64,000 nucleotides of DNA, from NCBI GenBank assembly GCA_949152475.1, contig OX424559.1, forward strand, positions 18,445,809 through 18,509,808. The letters run 5' to 3'. The notes below the pieces were generated by a model. That model made no database searches. It had not been told where the DNA came from and worked only from the letters and a program-made list of their open reading frames with translations. Origin of the DNA: Terebella lapidaria. Taxonomy: Eukaryota; Annelida; Polychaeta; Terebellida; Terebellidae. Both the position numbers and the translations under genes were made by a program. Below, one piece after another: positions 10,721-22,113 of the stretch (position 1 is its first letter; every line of letters starts with the position of its first letter).

Positions 10721-12850
10721 AAGGTACAAGTAACATTTTGACTAGATTTCTGTTAAAATCGCTATAGTCCACGATCAGGTTTTTAATAAAGTCTGTGTGG
10801 TCATCTGGCTCGTGTCTCAGGAGATTCCGTTTGCAGGAGTCGGCATCATCGAAAATATATTTTATAAAACTAACATTATGGTTGGCACATATGTCCCGAG
10901 AGCGAGCAAGAAGATTATTACATTTTACTCAATGAATATTATATTTTACACAATAGCATCAGCGTTGGTTTAATGCATCAGCATTATCATCAGCAACATC
11001 AGAGTCAGCTACAGCATCAGCATTGTTATCAGCAACATCAGACTCATTTACTGCTTCCTTAGAACCTGCCAAAATATTGACATTCTTTGTAAAAATTAAA
11101 AAAATTAGCCCAAGTTCTAAGAAAGGTTACCGGACGATATCTTTTTGTCCCATGACGTGGAAAATAAAGTCACCGGTCAAATTCAATGTCACAGTTAATT
11201 ACTAAGCTGTACATTCAATAATCACACAGATATTAGCAATTTTGTCCTGTGACCTTGAAAATGAAGTCAATGTCAAGTTGTAGGCCATGAGAATATTCAG
11301 CATATGTTTGATAATACGTATTTCATGTGATAAACAATGGCAAACAATGCCATGTGAGGCATTCCAGCGATGACAATTTTCTTCACCTTGGCATTGGAAT
11401 TTTGCCACTCACAATCATTCATCGGATACCCCAGTCTGCCGCAAGTCCCAGTTGCGTCGATGTCATTATTGTATAATGTACATACATATACATGTATAAT
11501 TTACTTATAATAGAATATATGTACTAGTAAAACATTTGAATTACCAATTAAATTTATCCAAAGACATGCAATTCCACCTTGTGGTATCATGGTATATAAT
11601 ACAATACTCACCAAAAAGATCTTTCTACATGATGTTTGTAATGAATCATGTAGAATAATCTCTTTGGTGAGTATTCACAAAACTGGACTTTCCCACTTGT
11701 GCTTCTTCTCTCTTTTGAGCTTCTTTTTTGGTAATGACATCGCCCACGTGTTCAAGTAAAAAGTCTTCTGGCATGATCTGTCTTGTAGCGAACACTCCCA
11801 CACCTACAGTTCAATTCAATCATATGATACATATAGTAAAGAACAGTCATATAATATAGGCCTTGGATATATATTGAATTTGGCCTTATGTATTTGATAT
11901 CTTTTACATATTGAAGTGGCAAGTCAGGAAAAAAATTACACCATCACATCTCTCCAACCAAAGCTATCAACTATGCATGTTTGTATATATATTGTCATAT
12001 TAAACAGGAACTCAAGAAGTGACAAGCTACACAAGAAAAATTTTCACCAAGGGTTTTCTTCCAGAGGGCATATTTGCCTGTTTTTTTTCTCGAAAATAGC
12101 ATCCATTCAATGCATGGTTTTTACAATTGATTTTTTTCTTCATACATGCAAAATATAGGGTACTTCCTCCGCTAAAGAAATGATTTCCACTCATGACAAC
12201 TAGAAATTCATACAACCCTGGCATGATTAATGGTCAGTCTGAAAATGTGCCGTATGTCGGATCACTCGCACCGTGTTAAGGGTTGGCCTAGGATTGGGAA
12301 TATCTTTATTTTTTAACTGATTCATGTTATATAGGCAGAGCCTATCTGTTTTCCACTTTTAACTGACCACGGTGGTCAGCTCCTACACACTCCAAGTTGA
12401 GATATAACGATAAATCCATGGTTTTCTAATTTTGTGTGAAAACGGTTTAGGAAGATTCGAGCTAATGTTTCATTTAACCACAGGCTACTGTTGATAGTTG
12501 TTGATAATTCTTCGAACCAAAATATCTATACGTTCAACATGCATGTATAGGCCTACGTGTGCAACGAATGAAGAATCCTATGAGATTTAATTGCTGATAG
12601 ATTCACAAATAAGTGAACTATGCTAAACTACATTCTTATGGCATGTATGTATGATAGCACACAGATGTTTTCGGAAGATTTGTCTATGATATTCTTTCAG
12701 GTAACCCATTAGCTTTCTCGATATCCTGTCTTGTAGTGGGACGGGTTGACCGATGTTGACAGGGGGCAGACTTCCCCATGTAGACTCCCCATCCCCCACC
12801 CTTATATCCGCTATTACTAGTGTCTAATCTCTGACCAGTTTCATACATGC
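10721..12850. other. noncoding; no gene recognised
   Basis: No exon with both coding character and plausible splice sites was found on either strand. A CAGCATCAG-like repetitive patch lies at about 10,965-11,045 and an imperfect hairpin at 11,608-11,673 (listed separately). Confidence 0.5.
11608..11673. repeat. 66-bp imperfect hairpin
   Basis: Arms of 28 bases, 'actcaccaaaaagatctttc' continuing to 'tacatgat' on the left and its near reverse complement on the right, with about four mismatches and a loop of about ten bases. It could be a tiny TIR element or an RNA hairpin; the sequence alone does not decide. Confidence 0.5.
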
Positions 12851-13232
12851 AGAATGATACCACTCTGTTTTTCAAAAAATAATTTGAAAAAAGATTATTC
12901 CATCAATAACATTGTCATAGATGAGCCCTTTCTTACCCTTAGCGGACAGTGTGGAACCAGAGGAGAAGAAGAAGAAATAAAGCTTAACGGCACTTTGGGC
13001 TCAAGAAGGCCATTTCAGTGCCAAACAAGGATATAAAAGTAGTATCAAGAATGATAAAACCACAAGGGAACCAGAGGAGAAAAACTCTGACAATCCCCAA
13101 AGAAAAGGTACTAGTAGCAGGATTTAGTTATCCAAATTTATAATATATGGATATGTACAAAGGATTGTCATAGTAAAATTAAAATGTTTTCACGTTTTTA
13201 AAATTCATTTCTGTTAATTTTTTTGTTCATAG

Positions 13233-13522
13233 ATGTTCATGACAGTGACAAAGCCACAATCACCAAACAGAGAAAATACAAGACGAAGTTTAATTCAGAA
13301 TGGAAACCTAAGTATCCTTTTATTAGGAAACATGACGACCATACTGCAATATGCACGGTGTGCAGCTGTTCTTCCAGAATATGGAAAATGGGCGAGGGTG
13401 ATCTTGTTCGGCACATAAACAAAAAATACCACCAAATGAGAGCAGATGTTGTGAAAAGCCAAACACCTATTGGCTCTTTCATGAGTTCCAGTAATTTGCA
13501 AGAAAAGGTGCTTCTCAGATAG
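13233..13522 (+). CDS. BED-like/hAT-type zinc-finger exon
   Basis: A 96-residue open exon preceded by a good 3' splice site (tttttttgttcatag). It reads as a lysine-rich lead ('KQRKYKTKFNSEWKPKYPFI') followed by a C2H2-type knuckle: AICTVC, then DLVRHINKKYHQ, i.e. C-x2-C and H-x4/5-H spacing. This resembles the BED or TTF-type zinc finger at the N terminus of hAT transposases and of host proteins derived from them; the 'SQTPIGSFM' after the finger also fits that family. No catalytic domain was found downstream, and the frame ends at 13,522. It is probably a relic or one exon of a larger gene. Upstream, 12,940-13,105 is purine-rich and may hold another exon, but none could be fixed. Confidence 0.5.
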
Positions 13523-14908
13523 CGGCTTACTAGTAATTCTAATTATTTGTTTATTATCATCAATCACAGCAAATATATGTATATATACATGTACGTAATG
13601 TACAAGCTAGTTAAGCTTGTACTCTGCCTGCCACAAGGCAATGGAGATGAAGAGAGTGTCTTTTCGATATGTACCAAACCAAATTTCGTTGTTGTCTGTC
13701 AGCCAAAACTTTGAGCAGTTTGTTATTGGCAAAAGTTCATTTGCGTTTAAAATGTGTTTGCTACCAGTGGAATCCAGATAAGAAAATCGTGTCACAAGTG
13801 AAAAAGTCACTACTTTGATTCAATCGAGTCAATCCTTCATGATTGAAGGTATCACAGTGTACAAGTATTTCAATAAATTTCTACATAGTTATCAGTGTCT
13901 TAATTGGTTCGTCTTTAAGTGGGCAAGTATGAATATTGGTTCAACAACCCACACAACAATAACATTATTAATGCTAACCATATTAATATGGTTATCAATT
14001 TGTCGTCTAGTATATCGTCTGGAAGATCTTATAATTCGTTGACTCACAGATGTGGTATTTATTGCTGTCCGGAAATTTTGCGGAGGATTCCCTGGCCACT
14101 ATCCCTCAGTCACAGTCCACATTGTCACTTTTGGTTGCATTTTTTCTTATTCAGACCATGGCACATCTAAACTCATCTGAAAGGAGGCATCCATCCATAA
14201 TGTCACAAAAATATAATTATGTTTTATATTAATAAGGTAATAAAACACAACATGATTCTATCATACATCTCTCTAAATATTGAGATCGTGTTTTGATAGC
14301 AAAGTACACGCTTACTGAAGATTTTAGAATGTTATCATTGCATAGATCATACACCAATCGAAAAGTGCTTTCTGTACTGGCGAAACTTAGGTGGCTCAAA
14401 TATATTTAATTTATTCCAGTGATTTTTCTTAATACTACAAAGTGGGTGATTTTGTGATACAGACCCCTTAACCCTATGCTACCCGAGGTGTTTTCAGAGC
14501 CACCCATGGGAATCTGAATTAATTTGGGAATATTCAGATATCTTCGAATTTGGCATTTTCCACAGAAAAGATTTTTGAAGCTTAACGAAGATTATTACTG
14601 TATGTGAATTAGAATGTTCTCCTCTCTTTGTCGGTGTATCATAATTTGAAGTGCTAGAAATATTGGCGAAGATGTAAACAATGTACTGACAGATACACAC
14701 ATCTCGAAAACACAAACAAAAGGCAACTCTAGATGACCAGAGGTAGAAACAAAACGCATCTCTAGATGGCATAGAGTTAAGAAACACAGTCTTTGATATA
14801 ATTCAAGCAAATTACATTATATACGATGCCTATATACATATTTTTGTGAATTGCATACATTGCTAAATTATCATTCAGAGACTATGTAATCAAAAGTATT
14901 ATACCTAC
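13523..14908. other. noncoding; no gene recognised
   Basis: Short open frames occur on both strands, but none shows a known motif or a consistent splice pattern. Confidence 0.45.
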
Positions 14909-15107
14909 CGGTACATGGCACTGGTAGATTTTGTAGGGTGTCTTGAAATTGAGGCATACCATAATGCATTACGGTACCCAAGGCAGGGATTACGTCAGGC
15001 TCTTTCATTTTCAGAGTAGATATCTTATGAAACATATTGCTCAGAACCTGTCTCTTAAACCCCCGCAAATGCTCAGAATCAACCACAGAGCGAGTAGACT
15101 TCGACAT
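14909..15107 (-). CDS. possible first coding exon of an unrecognised gene
   Basis: An ATG-started reading frame of 66 codons (begins MSKSTRSVVDSEHLRGFKRQ) that runs into a good 5' splice site (ACCG|GTAGGTATA). Composition is that of a soluble, charged protein, with 'MKEPDVIPALGTVMHYGMPQ' in its second half. No signal peptide, membrane segment or family motif was recognised, and no following exon could be placed with confidence in 13.5-14.9 kb. It may be a real first exon or a chance frame beside a chance GT. Confidence 0.3.
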
Positions 15108-16250
15108 TAGTTTGAGATTTATATGTCAATAGCACACAAAAATTTGACTTGTGCCATCAATAACACAGTAATGACCTTTTAATACTGAAAATAGCATGCA
15201 ATACCAGTCGCAGAAATGGAGGTAATAATAACCGTGTGATTCTGGGTGACCTGTCGAAATCCAACGTTCGGCCAATCAGGAATAGAAGGTCTTCATGAAA
15301 GTTACAGCACTATGATCGATGCCAAAATATGATTTCGATCGCATGCCTCTAATCTATCAACAAAGACAAAAATGATAAGGAAATTACCTTTTGACTGGTT
15401 AGGTCAACATTAAGATGGTTAAGGATAGATATATGAACAATGTCTGTACAATCTATTGTTAGCACTGATGGTGGATGCAAAATGTACACATTGTCTCATA
15501 AACTGTCAACGGTTGATAGATCTATAACGTGAACGAAGACACAGCAGTGACGTCTTGCAAATTGCCCATTAGAGTCAGCATATGAGCCAGTAGTATTGGG
15601 ATGGTGTCGACGGCACATTATTCATCAATGACAGTCCATCACAGTGTTGCAGGGTTAAATGGGCCACGACACCCTGTCCTGCTTACCCTCAATCAAATCC
15701 CCTTTCCTGCCTTTAGTTAAGGCTAGTCGAAAAGTTCGATTGATGGAGGGCTGATTCAACAACAAAAAATCAGTGTTCTGGAATATGTCATAATATTTGC
15801 TTCATTGTTGAAATTGTCATATAAAACCTGGACACATGAACAGTAATTCATCGTCTTTTTTTGTAAAAAAAAAAAAAACATAGGAACTAAATTTGCTTCG
15901 AATAACTTTACAAATTCAATACATGTAGCATGATATCCGGTAAATATTGACTTTGCTAGATTTGATTCTCTTCAATACACAACTAATATTACAGCAGAAC
16001 AAATGTCTTTTATTCAACCTGTTCAATTGAATTTTTTTCTCTCAGTTCAGGCTTACATAACTATTATATCTATTATTTTGATGTATTTGTTTTCGTACCT
16101 GAAGCCCGATATTTAAAACACACCCGAATAAAATAGCAATTGTTTCTTGCGAAATATTCGAACCAGCAGCAAAATGATGCTTGTTGATAGGTTATCATAA
16201 AATATAAATTAAGACATACATTAAATTGTGAATATACAACGAGAAGATGT
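15108..16250. other. noncoding; contains a block repeated at 19.07 kb
   Basis: No exon recognised. A poly(A) run lies at about 15,867-15,880. The block at about 15,795-15,930 ('ttcattgttgaaat', 'cataactttacaaa'-like and 'tcaatac' landmarks) recurs in diverged form at about 19,075-19,180, so similar sequence flanks the sulfotransferase gene on both sides. Confidence 0.5.
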
Positions 16251-18939
16251 CTACAATAAAGTCCGGTTCTTGACATATCCATACAGTTCGATGTCTGTGT
16301 CCAAAACCTCCATCAATTTTTCCAAGGCCTCATCACTTAATTCTTCCTCTCTGCAAGGATCTGGGGACCCGAAGTTATACAGTCCAGCTGTAACAAATAC
16401 TCATGTGATAATACTGTAATGTATTACTTTGTAGGTGTTTGGGTTTAGGTGGTATTTGCGATTATAGGATGATATATGATTTACAAGCTACTCAATGGGA
16501 AAAAACACCTTATTGCACACGGCTTGTGTGTATCAGTTATATTCCACACAGTAACCAAAGATCCAAAGTGACCTTCAATACTAATGTTAGCTAACGGCAT
16601 GGCTGTCTCTAAAAAAATTGCCTTGCAATAAATATAGCATTCTACCATCAATACCAGGAGAATTTGATGATGCTAATAACAAACCTAAAATGAAACCATT
16701 TTAGCATAGAAAACTATAGTGTACTTACGCATTGCTAGGTAAGACTTCAGTGCTCCCTCGAAATATTGTGGCAGTTAAGTTTCCAGGGCGTCTATGGAAG
16801 CTGGTATATTCTCAGAGTAGCCAACAAGCAGGTAAATGTCATGCAAATTTCGCTTTGCTTGCTCCAACAGATCCATTCTTGTACTTTGTCAACACAAAAT
16901 TCGGAATATATAGTTCTGCACGTATGACTAGCAATGACAAACTCCTTTATGTAAGGATTGCCCAACAGAAATGTTAAAATGTGAATATTTTTTTCGAATA
17001 TATACCCATGAAAATGCTTTGTGTTCACATATTTTATTCAATGTATGAGCCAAAAACGAACATCTTACCATCCATGGCACCCTCCGGCCAGGTATTGCAG
17101 ACCCAGGTAGCCACGAGCTATACACTGATCATTCAGGAAATTTTCCCCCATTATGTAGTCGTTGAGTGTCTACAAAACGAAGGAGGGAGGGATATATTCA
17201 CTGACAGTAAGGTTCGCCATAGGAACTAATGGAACTAATTTTCGAAGGGCACTATCATAATCGATAGGAACCTAAAATAAAACACGTTAAGTACGTCAAA
17301 CACGTCAATCAGTGAATTTATATCAGTTTGAATATATAATTTTGTCTCGAAGATACATAGCAACTGATTGAAATTGGTTTTGGATTATCTTAATTATTGT
17401 AGGCTTATTCAAAGACTGAATTCACGCAGACTGTGAACTCCCAGATAGAGAAGTTTGGGCCGTGTGTTAGGCGAGAACACACATCCGACACCCACTAAAT
17501 TATATGATATTAGTGGTTGACTGGTCCACAGACACGCTGTTAAGTTAATGTTATGAATTGCTTACCAGATTGCAGAAATCCTTTGTGTTCTTCATTTCAG
17601 AGTACTGACTTGGTCTGTTTCCCATACTTGTGCATCTTGAAGATAGACACCGCGTGTGAGATTGGCTCCCTTATCACATTGAAGATTACAGGTGGTTTAG
17701 ACACTGGACTGTGTGGATAGAAAACATAAACTGAAAAATACATGAACTCGAATGTCAAAAACAGATGCTTCTCACTGAAGATTCATAATTTTATTGGATG
17801 GTTTTGATGTCTTTGCTATATGTTACTAAGCATTTATTTCATATTCGTGAATAGGTTTCAGTTGATAATGAAGTGAAGAGCGTCAGCATTCTCTCTTGAA
17901 TATTTATTCATATTTCTTTGTGGTCGTAAGCTTAACGTGTCTTTGTGAACGTAAGTGAGATGATGAAATGTAGTGAACTTATATAATTTCCCCCAGGGCT
18001 TTTGAGAAATTAATATTTCAAATGATATCCCGAGTAGTGTTTTTGCCCTTACCTGATGAAATCGGTGGCATGATTATGCTCTGTCACCACAACTGGTTCT
18101 CGATTTTTTGTTCTGTTCTCAATGTAGTTTATCTGGGTAGCATGCCAACGAACAATGTATGTTGTCAAAATAAATGTTCATAACCTATTTTGTATTCTCA
18201 AATAACTAGCCCGTTTACCATCAATCAAATGTTCACAGAAAAGAACACCACGAATCGTGTATACTAACACGGTATTCAAGACCAGGCCCAGGCCTGCATC
18301 TGTACAAAGGGCCCATTCTCGATTCAAAACAGTTCTTGTCTGCGACAATATCAAAGACTCTGTGAATAGCTGAGGTTCCGGACCGTGGCGTCCTCAGAAA
18401 CAACAAGACAATACAGCCCCGAAGCAAATCTACATCATCCTGTGTCAGCGGCTTCAGTGGATTGAACAGGACCTCGTTTACATGTCTGACGTCACAGGGG
18501 GCACCAAAGTCAAACCTATTTAAACACTAATTGCAAAACACAAATAAAGGCAATAAGAACATATGTTCACATCAAACTACACTTAATTAAGTCGATGAAA
18601 GTTCAATGTTTAAACATTATAGCTTTAATACTAATGCCTTAGCAATGTGAAAAGTGCTGGCTTGATTCACCATGGTATACTGTTCGTTCTGGGTTTAAAA
18701 ATAATTGTAACTGCTGATACGTTATGCATGTAAAAACAATACAATGCTTATGTGCTTACATTATTACGTGAGCTCTCATTATTCCGATACCAATGTCTTT
18801 GGATGTACCGGTTGAATTTTTTGTTCGCACTCGGATTCAGCAGACTATAAGTTCCAAAGTATCCAACATATGTGATGAATCCCACAACTGCGATTCCAAG
18901 AGTGACGAACAGAAAATGGTGCCGGGATATACCACCCAT
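16251..18939 (-). pseudogene. Golgi-type sulfotransferase (Sulfotransfer_2, HS2ST/UST-like), disabled copy
   Basis: Seven exons can be placed by motif and splice phase: 18,760-18,939; about 18,205-18,526; 18,053-18,132; 17,606-17,708; 17,069-17,169; 16,739-16,927; 16,251-16,387. Exon 1 encodes a short cytoplasmic tail and a signal anchor (FVTLGIAVVGFITYVGYFG), as in type II Golgi enzymes. Exon 2 carries the 5'-phosphosulfate loop (FLRTPRSGTSAIHRVFD). Exon 4 carries the 3'-phosphate site (VIFNVIREPISHAVSIFK). Exon 6 reads EQAKRNLHDIYLLVGYSE then LPQYFEGALKSYLA, typical of heparan-sulfate or uronyl 2-O-sulfotransferases, which use PAPS. Exon 7 ends ELYGYVKNRTLL. Defects: an in-frame TAA at 16,775-16,777, a one-base excess in exon 6 just before the EQAKRN block, and a probable frameshift near the end of exon 2. 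Either a recent pseudogene or sequence errors in a live gene. Confidence 0.75.
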
Positions 18940-20030
18940 TTTATTGCGTTTGCATCAAAATTCTGTGTATCTGTCTGAAATGCACAGATGGCGGTGAAAA
19001 TGTGAACCACATATTTCCTTTACGAACCAAATTGAACAAAATATCGTTTTTTTTTTCTCTGTTATGATTTTTGTTTCATTGTTGAAATCGATCATATAGA
19101 ACACTGGTCACATTTGAGATTTTTTTCAGAGATTGAATTGAATTGGCTTCAATAACTTTACAAAGTCAATATCTGTATCAATATCTCAACTACCTGTCAT
19201 ATCCACTCTCTACCATGCCATATTATATTAATTTGCAAAATATTGACGTATCAATATATTTTCATATGGTGAAAATATATATTTTCATGTGGTGAAAAAA
19301 AAGATTTTAACCACTAACGATGGAGCAGCCAAATGAGTTTATCAGATGAATCAATGTCCGATCGAACCTTTGATACCCAAAGAGGCTTTATATGAAGAAT
19401 TAAATTAGTTTGTTAAAGACCTAGTAGCATGCCCATGAAAGTGCTTTCCATTTAGTCCATTATGAATAGTTATCGATGAATTCCAAGAACTTTACAAATA
19501 CAGTCAATGGGTTTCGAGATATTGAATCAAATAGGCACTCCTCCCGTAAATTGCCGAAGATTTTGATCACGATTTTAGTGTGGTCACGTGGTTGGTGACG
19601 TCAGTTGAGGCAGACTTGAAAGTTAATGTAGTCAGCAAGGTAAACTGCATGTCACATATATTCATTCCCGTTGTGTATGTTTTGCCTCAACTGACGTCAT
19701 GATTACGGAAACTGTCGAATCTATTTTTTTTCATCGGCATGAGAAGAGGATTGTAATACTGGTTCAATATACTCGATTACATGTCGCTGTTATTAATTAC
19801 CAATTAAGGCGAACATCTTTTTTATCACCAAATGTCCACAATGCCTTTATCTGAAGAGGAATAAAACCATATAATGGTACCTTGCTACTATGACTTTAAA
19901 GGAATTGCCTTGACCTGAATCAGCTGTGTTTGGATATATGAATACATCAGCTCCGATTACCAACCTGTTAGAATCTAGCCAGGTTGTTGCACATGTTCAT
20001 GAGCTACATTTTCCGATCATAGTTATTCAC
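18940..20030. other. noncoding; small inverted repeat at 19,590-19,699
   Basis: No gene recognised. 'tgacgtcagttgaggca' (about 19,591) and its reverse complement 'tgcctcaactgacgtca' (about 19,683) form a 17-base perfect inverted repeat about 110 bp across, a possible tiny TIR element containing CRE-like TGACGTCA cores. The likely promoter side of the sulfotransferase lies just upstream of 18,939, but no core promoter motif stood out. Confidence 0.45.
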
Positions 20031-21920
20031 TAGATTAACCCAAGTCCAACCTGTTCAATTGACGTTCCCCTTTTGTCCAAAGGTCCCAAATATAGAGAGC
20101 CCACGTCGTTTTCATGGAGATACAATTTTAAGTTAATCATGGATGCAGTTGAGGAGCATGCCAGAAAATGGACAAAGCGAGAAAAGGCAGAAACTGATTC
20201 TCTGTCAGAATGGGTCAAACAGATTAGGTCATTGGTAAACAAACGCATCAATGTTTTGTCAAAGTCAGTTAGTACTAAATATAGCTCTGTCTTCAATGAT
20301 CCCGTGGTTACTAATAGTTTGTTGAAACTTCAAGAAAGGTTCGTCATTGTCCCTGCAGATAAAGCTTCTAATAATGTTGTTTTTGTTTGTAAAGCATACT
20401 ATATACAGTGCCTGTTTGACGAACTGGGTATTGCCAACAATACTAATCCCAATAGTACATACCAAGCCATTACCGTGCCCAAACAGGATATCTTATCAAA
20501 TCATTTGTCTGTATTGCATTCGTTTGGTATTGCTACCTCATGTAAAGATTCTAATCTACCGAACTTATATTGGATCCCAAAGTTGCACAAAAATCCACAC
20601 AAACAAAGATATATTTCAGGTTCAGCATCATGTTCTACCAAGGCCCTTTCTAAAATATTAACTACTATATTGTCTAAAATTAAACAGGGTCTCCAAAAGT
20701 ACTCTGAAACCATCTATTCTAGAAGTGGTATAAACCAAATGTGGATATTAAAAAATTCCAAATCTTTATTGGAATATCTACATGCGCACACACTTTCAAA
20801 AGTAACGTCTATCAAAACATTTGATTTCTCCACTTTGTACACAACTATACCTCATTCTGAACTGAAATCTCAGCTTAAAAAACTAATCAATAATTCATTT
20901 TTCTCTAAAAAGGGACAACGTCCGTACCACTATATTGTAGTTAAATATAATACCGCTTATTTTGTTAAAGGCGACTCTGATGCCCCATACAAATATACTG
21001 AAATAGATGTGGTAAATATGATTAATTTTCTGATTGATAATATTTTTGTGGAATTTGGTGGTCGAATATTTCAACAAACTATTGGTATTCCCATGGGTAC
21101 AAACTGTGCACCATTATTGGCAGACCTGTTTTTATACTCATATGAATCAGATTTTATCCAACATTTACAAAGAGGAGGTTCTAAGAAACTAACATGTAAT
21201 TTTAATTTCACTTTCCGATACATAGATGATGTATTGTCTCTAAATAATCCCAAGTTTGGTGATTATTTGGATGTCATATATCCTAAGGAACTTGAAATTA
21301 AGGATACTACAGAATCCGCTAATTTTTCCAACTATCTAGACCTGAGGTTGGAGATTGATAATGATTCTAACCTGACAACTAGATTATATGACAAACGTGA
21401 TGATTTCAATTTTTCCATAGTCAATTTCCCTTTTCTAAGCAGCAACATTTCTATGTCACCGGCATATGGTGTGTTTGTTTCTCAACTTATACGCTATTCC
21501 AGAGCTAGTTGCAAATATGAGGACTTTGTCTATCGAAGTGCCCAGCTAGTCTCTAAACTGCTACGACAAGGATATGTTTTACCAAGACTTATCGCTGCGT
21601 TTAAGAAATTCTATGGACGTCATCATGATCTGGTTGATAAATACAGCAAATCCATGTCTGCCATGCAACTAGATCTATTTTCATGTTAATTTTGGGGAAT
21701 TCATGACGGGTGCCACTAGTGGGGCAGGAAATGCTCACTCTTTCCGGAACACCTGATTTCACCTCCTGATGGCCATTTACGGGGGTTCATGAGTTTCCCT
21801 GTCATTTTTGTTTTCTCTCACTTCGTATGCCTGATATGACTTTCTGTCCCCGGACTATGAGATTGGATAACGGACCCTGTTTTGTTTGCTCGGAATACTT
21901 GATACTGGGTATTGATTCCA
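20031..21920 (+). mobile_element. Penelope-like retroelement, 5'-truncated (copy 1)
   Basis: Element body with an open reverse transcriptase frame and about 230 bp of 3' untranslated sequence. The 3' edge is set by comparison: two minus-strand copies, at 22,798-23,095 and 28,309-28,680, both begin at the counterpart of about 21,917 ('gggtattg'). The 5' edge is set only by loss of the open frame. No terminal repeats or target duplication were recognised. Confidence 0.65.
20034..21689 (+). CDS. reverse transcriptase, Penelope-like family, 5'-truncated ORF
   Basis: Open frame following a stop at 20,031-20,033; the first in-frame ATG is at 20,139, giving 516 residues. Family-typical blocks in order: 'LLSKGPKY' (upstream of the ATG, so the 5' end is lost), FVIVPADKASNNVVFV, NLYWIPKLHKNP, the first catalytic Asp in TFDFSTLYTTIPH, GIPMGTNCAPLLADLFLYSYE, the active-site RYIDDVLSL, and NFPFLSSNI. 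The C terminus (RQGYVLPRLIAAFKKFYGRH) is basic and helical. No GIY-YIG endonuclease domain follows, although Penelope and Poseidon types have one. The active-site Asp pair is intact and no internal stop is present, so the copy is young relative to the other three. A related endonuclease-lacking RT group is the main alternative label. Confidence 0.7.
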   Translation: MNPSPTCSIDVPLLSKGPKYREPTSFSWRYNFKLIMDAVEEHARKWTKREKAETDSLSEWVKQIRSLVNKRINVLSKSVSTKYSSVFNDPVVTNSLLKLQERFVIVPADKASNNVVFVCKAYYIQCLFDELGIANNTNPNSTYQAITVPKQDILSNHLSVLHSFGIATSCKDSNLPNLYWIPKLHKNPHKQRYISGSASCSTKALSKILTTILSKIKQGLQKYSETIYSRSGINQMWILKNSKSLLEYLHAHTLSKVTSIKTFDFSTLYTTIPHSELKSQLKKLINNSFFSKKGQRPYHYIVVKYNTAYFVKGDSDAPYKYTEIDVVNMINFLIDNIFVEFGGRIFQQTIGIPMGTNCAPLLADLFLYSYESDFIQHLQRGGSKKLTCNFNFTFRYIDDVLSLNNPKFGDYLDVIYPKELEIKDTTESANFSNYLDLRLEIDNDSNLTTRLYDKRDDFNFSIVNFPFLSSNISMSPAYGVFVSQLIRYSRASCKYEDFVYRSAQLVSKLLRQGYVLPRLIAAFKKFYGRHHDLVDKYSKSMSAMQLDLFSC

Positions 21921-22113
21921 CGTCTATTACACTTATGCAAATATTACGAACGGGAAGAAAAAATCAATGTACTTTTTCCTTCCTTTTTTGTGGGGTGGAA
22001 TAATCAATAACGATAAAATTACTCTAAACTAAACTAAAGGGAAGTAAAAAAAAATATGACTTTACAGTGATGTAAATCGTATATCTTATGGAAACAGCAC
22101 ACCCATACGTTTT

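Noticed and set aside
17170-17266. Extra coding stretch and an in-frame stop upstream of sulfotransferase exon 5
   Set aside because: The TAG is part of a strong acceptor (cctccttcgttttgtag); starting the exon after it restores phase with exon 4, so the upstream open stretch is intron.
19590-19699. Functional paired CRE promoter
   Set aside because: The TGACGTCA sites are halves of a perfect inverted repeat, so a tiny mobile element explains them better.
21690-21990. GIY-YIG endonuclease after the Penelope-like RT
   Set aside because: The 3' region has no open frame of useful length and no GIY...YIG pair.
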